This document shows, piece by piece, positions 35,522 to 43,015 of a stretch of DNA of 64,000 bases. Made by a program: the position numbers and the translations under genes. This stretch comes from Actinomadura luteofluorescens (GTDB taxonomy: Bacteria > Actinomycetota > Actinomycetes > Streptosporangiales > Streptosporangiaceae). Location: assembly GCF_013409365.1 (NCBI RefSeq), contig NZ_JACCBA010000001.1, forward strand, positions 1,116,001 to 1,180,000. Direction: 5' to 3'. The notes beneath the pieces are model-generated. The model was given only the letters and a program-made list of their open reading frames with translations. It had not been told where the DNA came from and searched no databases. Within the stretch, counting starts at the first letter, position 1; each line of letters starts with the position of its first letter.

Positions 35522-36211
35522 ATGACCGCCCAGACGCCAGGCAACGCGGGGACGATCCGGGTCTTTCTGATGGACGACCACGAGGTCGTCCGCCGCGGGG
35601 TGGCCGCGCTGCTGTCCGCCGAGGACGACATCGAGGTCATCGGCGAGGCCGGCACCGCGGCCGAGGCACTGGCGCGGATCCCCGCCGTCCGGCCCGACGT
35701 GGCCGTCCTGGACGTCCGCCTGCCCGACGGTGACGGCGTGAGCGTCTGCCGCGAACTGCGCTCCCAGCTGCCGGAGCTGGCCTGCCTGATGCTGACCTCC
35801 TTCGACGACGACGACGCCCTGTTCGAGGCGGTGATGGCCGGGGCGGCCGGCTACGTCCTCAAGCAGATCCACGGCTCGGACCTCGTCGGCGCCGTCCGCA
35901 CCGTCGCCACCGGCCAGTCCCTGCTCGACCCCCGCAGCACGGCCCGCATGCTCGAACGGCTCCGCACCCGCCAGGAGAAGAGCGACCCGCTCAAGGGCCT
36001 GACCGAGCAGGAGCGCCACATCCTGGAACTCATCGGCGAGGGGCTGACCAACCGGCAGATCGGCGAGCGCCTCTTCCTCGCCGAGAAGACGGTCAAGAAC
36101 TACATCTCGAACATCTTCGCCAAGCTCGGCATGAGCCGCCGCACCCAGGCCGCCGCACTGGCCGCGCAGCTCAAGGCCGACGGCGCCCAGTCCAGGCAGG
36201 GGCGCGACTGA
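35522..36211 (+). CDS. devR: DevR/DosR-type NarL-family response regulator
   Basis: This 229-residue regulator has a receiver domain (about 12-130, phosphoacceptor D64 in AVLDVRLPDGDG, K114) and a LuxR-type helix-turn-helix (about 158-222). FLAEKTVKNY keeps K189, K192 and N193, matching the DosR base-contact residues of the recognition helix, and T208 in MSRRTQAA matches DosR T198. The match extends through VFL.DDHEVVRRG. It should bind the GGGAC-N4-GTCCC boxes found across the window. GAGGAGAACC precedes the ATG. It is not in an operon with its likely kinase. Confidence 0.93.
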   Translation: MTAQTPGNAGTIRVFLMDDHEVVRRGVAALLSAEDDIEVIGEAGTAAEALARIPAVRPDVAVLDVRLPDGDGVSVCRELRSQLPELACLMLTSFDDDDALFEAVMAGAAGYVLKQIHGSDLVGAVRTVATGQSLLDPRSTARMLERLRTRQEKSDPLKGLTEQERHILELIGEGLTNRQIGERLFLAEKTVKNYISNIFAKLGMSRRTQAAALAAQLKADGAQSRQGRD

Positions 36212-36267
36212 GCCCTGGCCCGGCCGGGTCCCTGGGGGGGCGGCCGGGCCAGGCTTCCGCTCGTCCG

Positions 36268-36327
36268 CGTCCACGGACGAGCTCACTCGCGTCCACGGAC
36301 GAGCTCATCCCCGTCCACGGACGATGG
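36268..36327. repeat. Tandem 22-bp repeat (2.7 copies) at a gene end
   Basis: Units at 36268-36289 and 36290-36311, and a partial unit at 36312-36327, begin CGTCCACGGACGA. The first two units share 17 consecutive bases. The partial copy encodes the last residues of the minus-strand USP and the middle copy contains its stop codon, so this is a tandem duplication of the gene's 3' end. Confidence 0.85.
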
Positions 36328-37171
36328 CGACCGGGCAGTGGGCCCGCAGCAGCATCGCGTGGCCGACCGACCCCAGCAGGAGCCCGCCGAAGCCGCCGTG
36401 CCCCCGGGAGCCGACGACCAGCAGGCCCGCGTGGACGGACGCGCCCGCCAGCACCTTCGCGGCCCGGCCGTTGACGGCCTCGGACACGACCTCGACGTCG
36501 GGGTACTTGGACCACCATCCGGCGAGCGACTCGGCGAGGACGCGCTCCTCCTCCGCGGCGACGACGGCGCGGTCGTAGACGAGGGGCTGCATGTCGCCCC
36601 GGCCCGAGGGAACCGGATGCGACCAGGCCGTCAGCGCGCGCAGCCGCACCCGGCGCACGGACGCCTCCTCGAAGGCGAACCCGACGGCGTCCGCTCCCGC
36701 CGGGGAACCGTCGACCCCGACCACGACGTCCCCCCGCGGGTCCGCGTTCGAGGCCCGGGCGACCACCACCGGGCACGCGGCGTGCGTCGCGACCTGCATC
36801 GCCACCGAGCCCACCAGCAGCCCCGAGAGGCCGCCCGACCCGCGCGAGCCGGTCACGACCATCAGCGCGTCGCGCGCCTGCTCGACGAGCACCTTGGCGG
36901 GCTGCCCGCCGGTCTGCTCGCCGGTCACCTCCAGGCCCGGGACGCGGTCGCGGGCGCGGGCCACGGCGAACTCGACGATGTCCCGCCCGCCGTCCAGCAG
37001 CTGCTCGCGGACGCGGGCCGCGCCCGGATCGGTCGGGACGTCGAAGAGCCACGGCGTGACCACGTACACGACGTGCAGCGACGCGCCCCTGCGGGCGGCC
37101 TCGTCGGCGGCCCAGTCGACCGCGAGCAGGCTCGGCTCCGAACCGTCGTCCCCGACGATGATCCTGTTCAT
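36305..37171 (-). CDS. Universal stress protein (tandem USP domains)
   Basis: This 288-residue protein has two USP domains, both with good nucleotide loops: GSRGSGGLSGLLVGS and GSRGHGGFGGLLLGS. The start ATG at 37171 overlaps the upstream flavodoxin stop codon (ATGA). It is the last gene of a USP-flavodoxin-USP operon driven by the box at 38621. Its last codons lie in a 22-bp tandem repeat. Confidence 0.93.
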   Translation of the reverse strand: MNRIIVGDDGSEPSLLAVDWAADEAARRGASLHVVYVVTPWLFDVPTDPGAARVREQLLDGGRDIVEFAVARARDRVPGLEVTGEQTGGQPAKVLVEQARDALMVVTGSRGSGGLSGLLVGSVAMQVATHAACPVVVARASNADPRGDVVVGVDGSPAGADAVGFAFEEASVRRVRLRALTAWSHPVPSGRGDMQPLVYDRAVVAAEEERVLAESLAGWWSKYPDVEVVSEAVNGRAAKVLAGASVHAGLLVVGSRGHGGFGGLLLGSVGHAMLLRAHCPVAIVRGRG

Positions 37172-37665
37172 ACGGTCACGCTCCGCAGGTCGCGGGCGAT
37201 GCCGGCGGCCCACGCGCCGACGCGGTCGCGGTCGCGGAAGTCCCCGGACGCCGTCCGGGCGACCTTGGCGGCCATGAAGCCCCGGGCGTCGGGAGCGAGC
37301 CGCCCGCCGAAGGTCGCGTGCCCCCGGGCGTGGACCCGGCGGGCGAGCTTGGCGACGCCGGGCACGGGATCGATCGCGCGCTCCTGCGCGCTCCGGTCCA
37401 GGGGGCCGCTGCTGAACAGCCACACCGGCCGGTGCGCCAGCCCGTCCGCGTGGTGCCGGACGAAGCGGCGCGCCTCCCGGTGCCAGCGCCCGACGTACAG
37501 GGCGCCGCCGACGACGACGGCGTCGTACCCGTCGAGGCTCTCGACCTCTCCGGCGGGGCGCACGTCGGCCGTCACGCCCGAATCGCGCAGCGCGGCGCCC
37601 ACCCATTCGGCGATCTCGGCGGTCCCTCCGCGCTCGGAGGCGAACGCCACCAGTACCCGGATCAT
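37168..37665 (-). CDS. Flavodoxin-domain protein
   Basis: This 165-residue protein has the FMN phosphate-loop region VAFASERGGTAEIAEWVG, a second strand AVVVGGALYVGRWH and WLFSSGPLD, as in HemG-like flavodoxins. It resembles the protein at 1520-2137. The start ATG at 37665 overlaps the stop of the upstream USP (ATGA), and its own stop overlaps the next USP start, so the three genes are translationally coupled. AAGGAG lies 5 bases upstream. The coupling suggests its redox function is made with the two USPs. Confidence 0.88.
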   Translation of the reverse strand: MIRVLVAFASERGGTAEIAEWVGAALRDSGVTADVRPAGEVESLDGYDAVVVGGALYVGRWHREARRFVRHHADGLAHRPVWLFSSGPLDRSAQERAIDPVPGVAKLARRVHARGHATFGGRLAPDARGFMAAKVARTASGDFRDRDRVGAWAAGIARDLRSVTV

Positions 37666-38546
37666 GACGGCTCCTTCGCGTGCGGGTCGCGGTCGTGGAC
37701 GACCGCGACCGGGCTCGGTGCCTCGTGCAGGACGAACCGCGTGACGGCGCCGAGCATGGTCTTGGGGGACGATCCGATCCCGCGGACGCCGACCACGAGC
37801 AGCATCGCGTCCCGGGCCTCGTCGGCGAGAACGCGCCCCGCCCGCTCCAGGACGAACCGGCGCTCGACGGCGATCTCGGGGTGCGCGGCGAGGGCGGGCG
37901 CGACCGCGGCGGCGAACCGCGCCTTGGCCTGCTCCTTGAGCGCCTGCGGATCGCTGAACGGCAGCCGGTCCGGGCCCGGGAGGGTGGCGGGATCCCACCA
38001 CGCGCACACCAGCGTCACCGACGCGTGCCAGAGCGCGGCCTCGCACAGGGCGAACCTCAGCGCGGCCTGGCTCGCGGGCGACCCATCGATGCCGACGACG
38101 ATCCGCTCCCCGGACCGCGCCGGCTCGTGGGCGGGCACCACGACGACGGGGCGGTCGGCGTGCGCGGGGACGTGGACGGCGGTCGAGCCGAGCGGCAGCC
38201 GGTCGAACCCGCCCGCCCCGCGGGCGCCGACCACGATCAGCTCGGCGTCCCGCGACGCCGCCAGCAGCGCGGCGGGCGGCGTTCCCTTGGACAGCAGCGA
38301 CCGCACGTCCAGACCGGGGGCGGTCTCCTGGGCGATCCGGACCCCGTCCTCCAGGGCGATGACGCCCATGCCGCGGACTATCTCCAGAGCCTCGTCCCCC
38401 TGCGGCCCCGCGGGATAGGGCCAGTTCCAGGCGTGGCAGACCCGCAGGGGCACGCCGCGCAGGGACGCCTCCCTCGCCGCCCAGCGCAGGGCGCGCCCGG
38501 CGGCGGGGGAACCGTCGAACCCGACCAGGACATGTGGTCCGTCCAT
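37662..38546 (-). CDS. Universal stress protein (tandem USP domains)
   Basis: This 294-residue protein has two USP domains beginning VLVGFDGSPAAGRALRWAA and IVVGIDGSPASQAALRFAL. The loops are GARGAGGFDRLPLGSTA and GVRGIGSSPKTMLGAVT, the second degenerate. GGAGGTGG supports ATG 38546 over the upstream in-frame ATG at 38570. It is the first gene of the USP-flavodoxin-USP operon and divergent from a P2 ATPase, with a DevR-like box between. Confidence 0.92.
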   Translation of the reverse strand: MDGPHVLVGFDGSPAAGRALRWAAREASLRGVPLRVCHAWNWPYPAGPQGDEALEIVRGMGVIALEDGVRIAQETAPGLDVRSLLSKGTPPAALLAASRDAELIVVGARGAGGFDRLPLGSTAVHVPAHADRPVVVVPAHEPARSGERIVVGIDGSPASQAALRFALCEAALWHASVTLVCAWWDPATLPGPDRLPFSDPQALKEQAKARFAAAVAPALAAHPEIAVERRFVLERAGRVLADEARDAMLLVVGVRGIGSSPKTMLGAVTRFVLHEAPSPVAVVHDRDPHAKEPS

Positions 38547-38620
38547 CGTCTTCCACCTCCAGATGTCCAAGCCTCACAACCCCCGCGGCGGGCGGTCAGA
38601 GGCGTGGGTCCGCCGACGCC

Positions 38621-38634
38621 GGGACCTTCGGCCC
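38621..38634. promoter_or_regulatory. DevR/DosR-like box, divergent promoter
   Basis: GGGACCTTCGGCCC lies 74 bp from the USP start (38546) and 51 bp from the ATPase start (38686). Confidence 0.6.
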
Positions 38635-38685
38635 TGATCCGCGCCGCCGCGTGCCGCCATGCTGAGGGCGGCAGGAGGTGCGACG

Positions 38686-41409
38686 ATGACGACGGCTCCG
38701 GCGCCCTACCGGCGGACGGCCGAAGACGTGGTGCGCGAGTTCGGCGGCGACGCCTCCGACGGGCTGGCGTCCGACGAGGCGGCGCGGCGGCTGGAGCGGG
38801 ACGGGCCCAACACGCTGCCCGCCGCACGCGGGCGCGGCCCGGTGGTGCGGTTCCTCCTCCAGTTCAACAGTCCTTTGATCTACGTGCTGCTGGTGTCGGC
38901 GGCGGTGACCGGACTGCTCGGCGAGCACGTGGACGCGCTGGTGATCCTCGGTGTGGTGGTCGTCAACGCCGTCGTCGGGTTCGTCCAGGAGTCGCGAGCG
39001 GAGAAGGCGCTGGGCGCCCTGGCCGCCATGGCCCGGACGGCGGCGCTGGTCGTCCGCGACGGCGCCGCACGGCGCGTGCCGTCGGCCGAGCTGGTGCGCG
39101 GCGACCTGGTCAGGCTGGAGGCCGGCGACAAGGTCCCGGCCGACCTGCGGCTGCTGCGGGCCGACGAGTTCGCCGTGGACGAGTCGGCGCTCACCGGCGA
39201 GTCGGTGCCCGTCGCCAAGGACACCGCGGCGCAGGGCGAGGCGGCCCTCGCCGACCGCACCGGCATGGCCTTCTCCGGCACGCTCGCGACGGCCGGGAGC
39301 GCCGCGGGCCTGGTGGTGGCGACCGGGGCGGGCACCGAGCTCGGCGGCATCCACCGGCTGGTGGAGGGCACCGGCGCGGTCCAGACGCCCCTCACCCGCA
39401 AGATCACCCATTTCAGCAAGATCGTGACGGTGGCGATCCTGGCGCTGGCCGCGCTGACCTTCCTCATCGGCGTGCTCCGCGGCCGCGGCGCGACCGAGAT
39501 GCTCACCGCCGCGGTCGCCCTCGCGGTCGGCGCGATCCCCGAGGGGCTGCCCGCGGTCGTCACGATCACCCTCGCGCTCGGCGTCTCGCGCATGGTCCGC
39601 CGCGGAGCCATCGTCCGGCACCTGCCCGCCGTCGAGACGCTCGGCAGCACCACCGTCATCTGCACCGACAAGACCGGCACCCTCACCCAGAACCAGATGA
39701 CCGTCACCGCCGTGTCCGCCGGAGGGCGCGACTACACCGTCACCGGCGCCGGCTACGCGCCCGACGGGACGATCCGGCAGGACGGCCGGGAGATCGACCC
39801 CGCCGGCCACCCCGCGCTCAGGGAGACGCTCCGGGCCGGCCTCGGCTGCAACGACGCGCAGCTGCACCGGCGGGACGGCTGGCAGATCACCGGGGACCCG
39901 ACCGAAGGGGCCCTGCTGACCAGCGCGGCCAAGGCCGGCGTCGACAGCGTGCCGGACCGCACGGCAACGCTGCCGTTCAACGCCGAACGCCGCTACATGG
40001 CCACCCTGCACGAGGACGGCACCGTCTACGTCAAGGGCCCCGTCGAGCGGATCCTGGAACTGTGCGAGACCGCCGCCGGGCCGGACGGCGCGCCCGTCCC
40101 GCTCGACCGCGCGGCGGTCACCGCGCGCGCCGAGGCCTACGGCGGCCAGGCGCTGCGCGTGCTGGCCTTCGCCCGGGGGCACGCCGACGGCGCCGGTCTG
40201 GACGAGCCGCCCCCGCTGACCTTCCTCGGCCTGCAGGCCATGTTCGACCCGCCCCGCGAGGACGCCGCCCGCGCCGTCCGGACCTGCCACGACGCGGGCG
40301 TCCACGTCAAAATGATCACAGGTGACCACGCCGCCACCGCGCGCGCCGTCGGCACCCGCGTCGGGCTGGACGGCGAGGTGATGACGGGCGCCGAGCTCAC
40401 CGGCGACGTCTCCGCCGAACGCGTCCAGGCCACCACCGTCTTCGCCCGCGTCTCCCCCGAGCAGAAGCTCCGCCTCGTCCAGATCCTGCAGGATCGCGGG
40501 CACGTCATCGCGATGACCGGGGACGGGGTCAACGACGCGCCCGCCCTCAAGCAGGCCGACATCGGCGTCGCCATGGGGCGCACCGGCACCGACGCCGCCA
40601 AGGAGTCGGCCGACATGGTCCTCACCGGCGACGACTTCGCCTCGATCGAGAAGGCCGTCGAGGAGGGGCGCGGCGTCTTCGACAACCTGGTGAAGTTCAT
40701 CGTCTGGGCGCTGCCGTCCAACATCGGGCTCGGGCTCGTGCTGGTCGCCGCGATCGTCGCGGGCACGGCGCTGCCCGTCCTGCCGCTGCAGGTCCTCTGG
40801 CTGAACATGACCGCGGTGCTCGTGCTCGGCCTGCCGTTCTCCGTCGAGCCGAAGGACGAGCACATCATGAGCCGCCCGCCCCGCGACCCGTCCCTGCCGC
40901 TGCTCACCCGCGCGATGACGCTGCGGATCCTGGCGGTCTCGGCGATCCTGCTCGCCGGCGCGTTCGGCCTCCAGCACTGGGAACGCGCCCACGGCGCCAC
41001 ACCGCAGGTCGCGCAGACGGTGGTCGTCAACGTCTTCGCGCTGACGCTGCTCACCTACCTCTTCAACTGCCTGTCGCTGGACCGGCCGCTGCTGTGGCAC
41101 GGCGTCCGCCGCAACCCCTGGGTCGGTGCCAGCATCCTGGCCCTGATCGCCATCCAGGCGCTCTACACCTACGCGCCCTTCATGAACGACCTGTTCCGCT
41201 CCGCTCCGCTCGGCGCCGCCGCCTGGGCGCGGATCGTCGTCATCGCCGCCGTCTCCTACGTGGTGGTCGAGATCCTCAAGTACGTCCAGCGGCGCGCTGA
41301 TCCGGCCCTCCGGCAGGGCGGCGCGGGACGTTCGCCCCTGCCGGCGGCCGGGGCAGGCGAGGAGTCTGGAGGCGGAGGCAAGCCGTCCAGCCCGGAGGAG
41401 GAGCCATGA
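38686..41409 (+). CDS. P2-type cation ATPase with unusual ion-site residues
   Basis: This 907-residue pump has LTGES, DKTGTLT (D328), TGDGVNDAPAL and about ten membrane helices. M4 has the SERCA-like AIPEGLPAV, but M5 reads LPSNIGLGL, where SERCA has the Ca ligand Glu, and M6 reads LNMTAVLVLGL, where SERCA has Asp after Asn-x-x-Thr. Two Ca-coordinating acids are therefore missing. CtpF-like pumps belong to the DosR regulon. GGAGGTGCGACG precedes ATG 38686. The stop overlaps the CBS gene (ATGA). The cation is uncertain. Confidence 0.9.
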   Translation: MTTAPAPYRRTAEDVVREFGGDASDGLASDEAARRLERDGPNTLPAARGRGPVVRFLLQFNSPLIYVLLVSAAVTGLLGEHVDALVILGVVVVNAVVGFVQESRAEKALGALAAMARTAALVVRDGAARRVPSAELVRGDLVRLEAGDKVPADLRLLRADEFAVDESALTGESVPVAKDTAAQGEAALADRTGMAFSGTLATAGSAAGLVVATGAGTELGGIHRLVEGTGAVQTPLTRKITHFSKIVTVAILALAALTFLIGVLRGRGATEMLTAAVALAVGAIPEGLPAVVTITLALGVSRMVRRGAIVRHLPAVETLGSTTVICTDKTGTLTQNQMTVTAVSAGGRDYTVTGAGYAPDGTIRQDGREIDPAGHPALRETLRAGLGCNDAQLHRRDGWQITGDPTEGALLTSAAKAGVDSVPDRTATLPFNAERRYMATLHEDGTVYVKGPVERILELCETAAGPDGAPVPLDRAAVTARAEAYGGQALRVLAFARGHADGAGLDEPPPLTFLGLQAMFDPPREDAARAVRTCHDAGVHVKMITGDHAATARAVGTRVGLDGEVMTGAELTGDVSAERVQATTVFARVSPEQKLRLVQILQDRGHVIAMTGDGVNDAPALKQADIGVAMGRTGTDAAKESADMVLTGDDFASIEKAVEEGRGVFDNLVKFIVWALPSNIGLGLVLVAAIVAGTALPVLPLQVLWLNMTAVLVLGLPFSVEPKDEHIMSRPPRDPSLPLLTRAMTLRILAVSAILLAGAFGLQHWERAHGATPQVAQTVVVNVFALTLLTYLFNCLSLDRPLLWHGVRRNPWVGASILALIAIQALYTYAPFMNDLFRSAPLGAAAWARIVVIAAVSYVVVEILKYVQRRADPALRQGGAGRSPLPAAGAGEESGGGGKPSSPEEEP

Positions 41410-41930
41410 CGTCGAGCCCACCGCTGGAGCAGCGCGCCGTCACCGAGCTGATGAGCCGCGACCTGCTCACCATCGCCGCGGACGAGTCCGTGATCATGGC
41501 CTGGGAGCTGATGTGCCGGGCCGAGATCCACCACCTGCCGGTCACCGACGTCGAGGGCGGCTTCCTCGGGGTCCTGGACGCCCAGACCCTCACCTCGTCC
41601 TGGAACGCCGCCGTCCCCCGCGAGGCCCGCCGGCCCGTCACGGCCCTCCTGCCGTCCCGGCCGCCCGCGGCGGTGCGCCCGTCTGCCACCGTCGCCGAAG
41701 CGGCCCTGGCCATGCTGGAGTCGGACAGGGACTACGTGGCGGTGACGGACGAGAACGGCGCCCTGGCGGGCCTCGTCACCGCACGGGACCTGGTCTGCGC
41801 CCTCGCCGGGGTGCACCGCGAGATCCCGGCGCGGACCGGAGGCATGCCGTCCCTGTACCGGATCGAGCCCGTGCTGCCGCGCGCGACGCCGGCCCCGCAT
41901 CCCGGCCGGAGCAGCATCGGCCCCGACTGA
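41406..41930 (+). CDS. CBS-pair protein
   Basis: This 174-residue protein has two CBS motifs (about 10-60 and 75-135: VTELMSRDLLTIAADESVIMA and VRPSATVAEAALAML) and a short Pro-rich tail. The start overlaps the ATPase stop (ATGA) behind GGAGGAGCC, so it is translationally coupled to the pump. It may act as a nucleotide-sensing regulator of the ATPase; that link is inference from the coupling. Confidence 0.88.
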   Translation: MTSSPPLEQRAVTELMSRDLLTIAADESVIMAWELMCRAEIHHLPVTDVEGGFLGVLDAQTLTSSWNAAVPREARRPVTALLPSRPPAAVRPSATVAEAALAMLESDRDYVAVTDENGALAGLVTARDLVCALAGVHREIPARTGGMPSLYRIEPVLPRATPAPHPGRSSIGPD

Positions 41931-41945
41931 TCCGGCGGGCGCTCC

Positions 41946-42834
41946 TCACGCGGCGTTCTGGGCGGCGTACCGGGGCGCCGGGACGATGGCGACAGTGCAG
42001 GGGGCGTGGTGCAGCATCGCCGAGCTGGTCGCCCCCAGCAGCAGCGGGTCCAGGCTTCCGGTGCCGCGGTCCCCGACCACGAGCAGGTCGGCGGTTCCGG
42101 CGGCGTCCAGCAGCGCCTCACGGGGACGCTCCAGCAGCGGCATGACGTCCACATGGACCTTCGGGTAACGCCGCCGCCAGGGATGGACGACCTTCTCCAG
42201 CATCGCGGCCCGCGCCTGGAACAGCTTGGCCTTGTCGGCGAACAGGGGCAGGTCGCTCTCGGGGACGGCGCCCGGCTCCCACGCCCCGTGCACCACGCGC
42301 AGGTCGCACTCGCGCAGCGCGGGCCTCCTCGATGGCGAAGCCGACCGTCGCGTCCGCGCTTTCCGACGCGTCGACGCCGGCCACGACGAGACCGTGACCG
42401 CCGTCCGCGCCGCGGACCACCACCACGGGACGGCGGGTCCGCGACGGGAGCTCCGTCGCCGTCGAACCCGCGGGCATCCGGTGCCGCTCGTGCGAGCCGA
42501 CCACGATCAGCTCCGCGTCGTCGGACTCGTACACCAGCGTGTCGCAGGCGGGCTCCCGCCTCAGCAGCGTGCGCACCTTCCCCTGCGCTCCCAGGGCGCG
42601 CGCGCGGCGCGCTCCCTTGCGCAGGAGGTTCTCGCCCGCCCGCTGGAGCACCGCCTGCACGCCGGCGTCCACGTGACCGCTCGGGTAGGGCCAGTGCCAG
42701 CAGTAGCACAGCATCAGGTCGAGCCCGCGGAGCCGTGCCTCCTCCACCGCCCAGCGCAGCGCTGGGTCGTTCTCCTTGGTCCCGTCGTAGCCGAATAGGA
42801 CGTTGGACCTCTGGGCCCTCGTCAGCGCCGCCAT
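41946..42834 (-). pseudogene. Universal stress protein gene with +1 frameshift
   Basis: The first reading frame (from ATG 42834) gives a USP domain with GSHERHRMPAGSTATEL and the start of a second domain up to VGFAIEEA. It then goes out of frame. The continuation (RVVHGAWEPGAVPESDLPLF to the end) is in another frame down to the stop at 41946-41948. One extra base in the GGG at 42321-42323 (+ strand) explains the shift. It may be a real pseudogene, a sequencing error, or programmed shifting. The box at 42901 and the ribosome site remain. It is a paralogue of the USP at 23109-23954. Confidence 0.85.
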
Positions 42835-42900
42835 CCGCCCGCCCCCTTCCTCCAACAGGGTCCCGACTACAGTCTCGGCCCGCCGGAACGTGCGAGGCAG

Positions 42901-42914
42901 GGGCCGAAGGTCCC
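42901..42914. promoter_or_regulatory. DevR/DosR-like box, divergent promoter
   Basis: GGGCCGAAGGTCCC lies 66 bp from the frameshifted USP start and 101 bp from the GH65 start. Confidence 0.6.
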
Positions 42915-43015
42915 CCCGCGCCGGGTCGTCCGGTACTGCCGGACGGCGACGGGCCGATGACAGCGTGGGTGGAGGGAACGTCCCCCCGGAGGCCTCGACG
43001 GTGTGAGGAGACGCC

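Noticed and set aside
36268..36327. Possible CRISPR repeats
   Set aside because: The repeats are directly adjacent with no unique spacers, only about 2.7 copies, and overlap a gene end.
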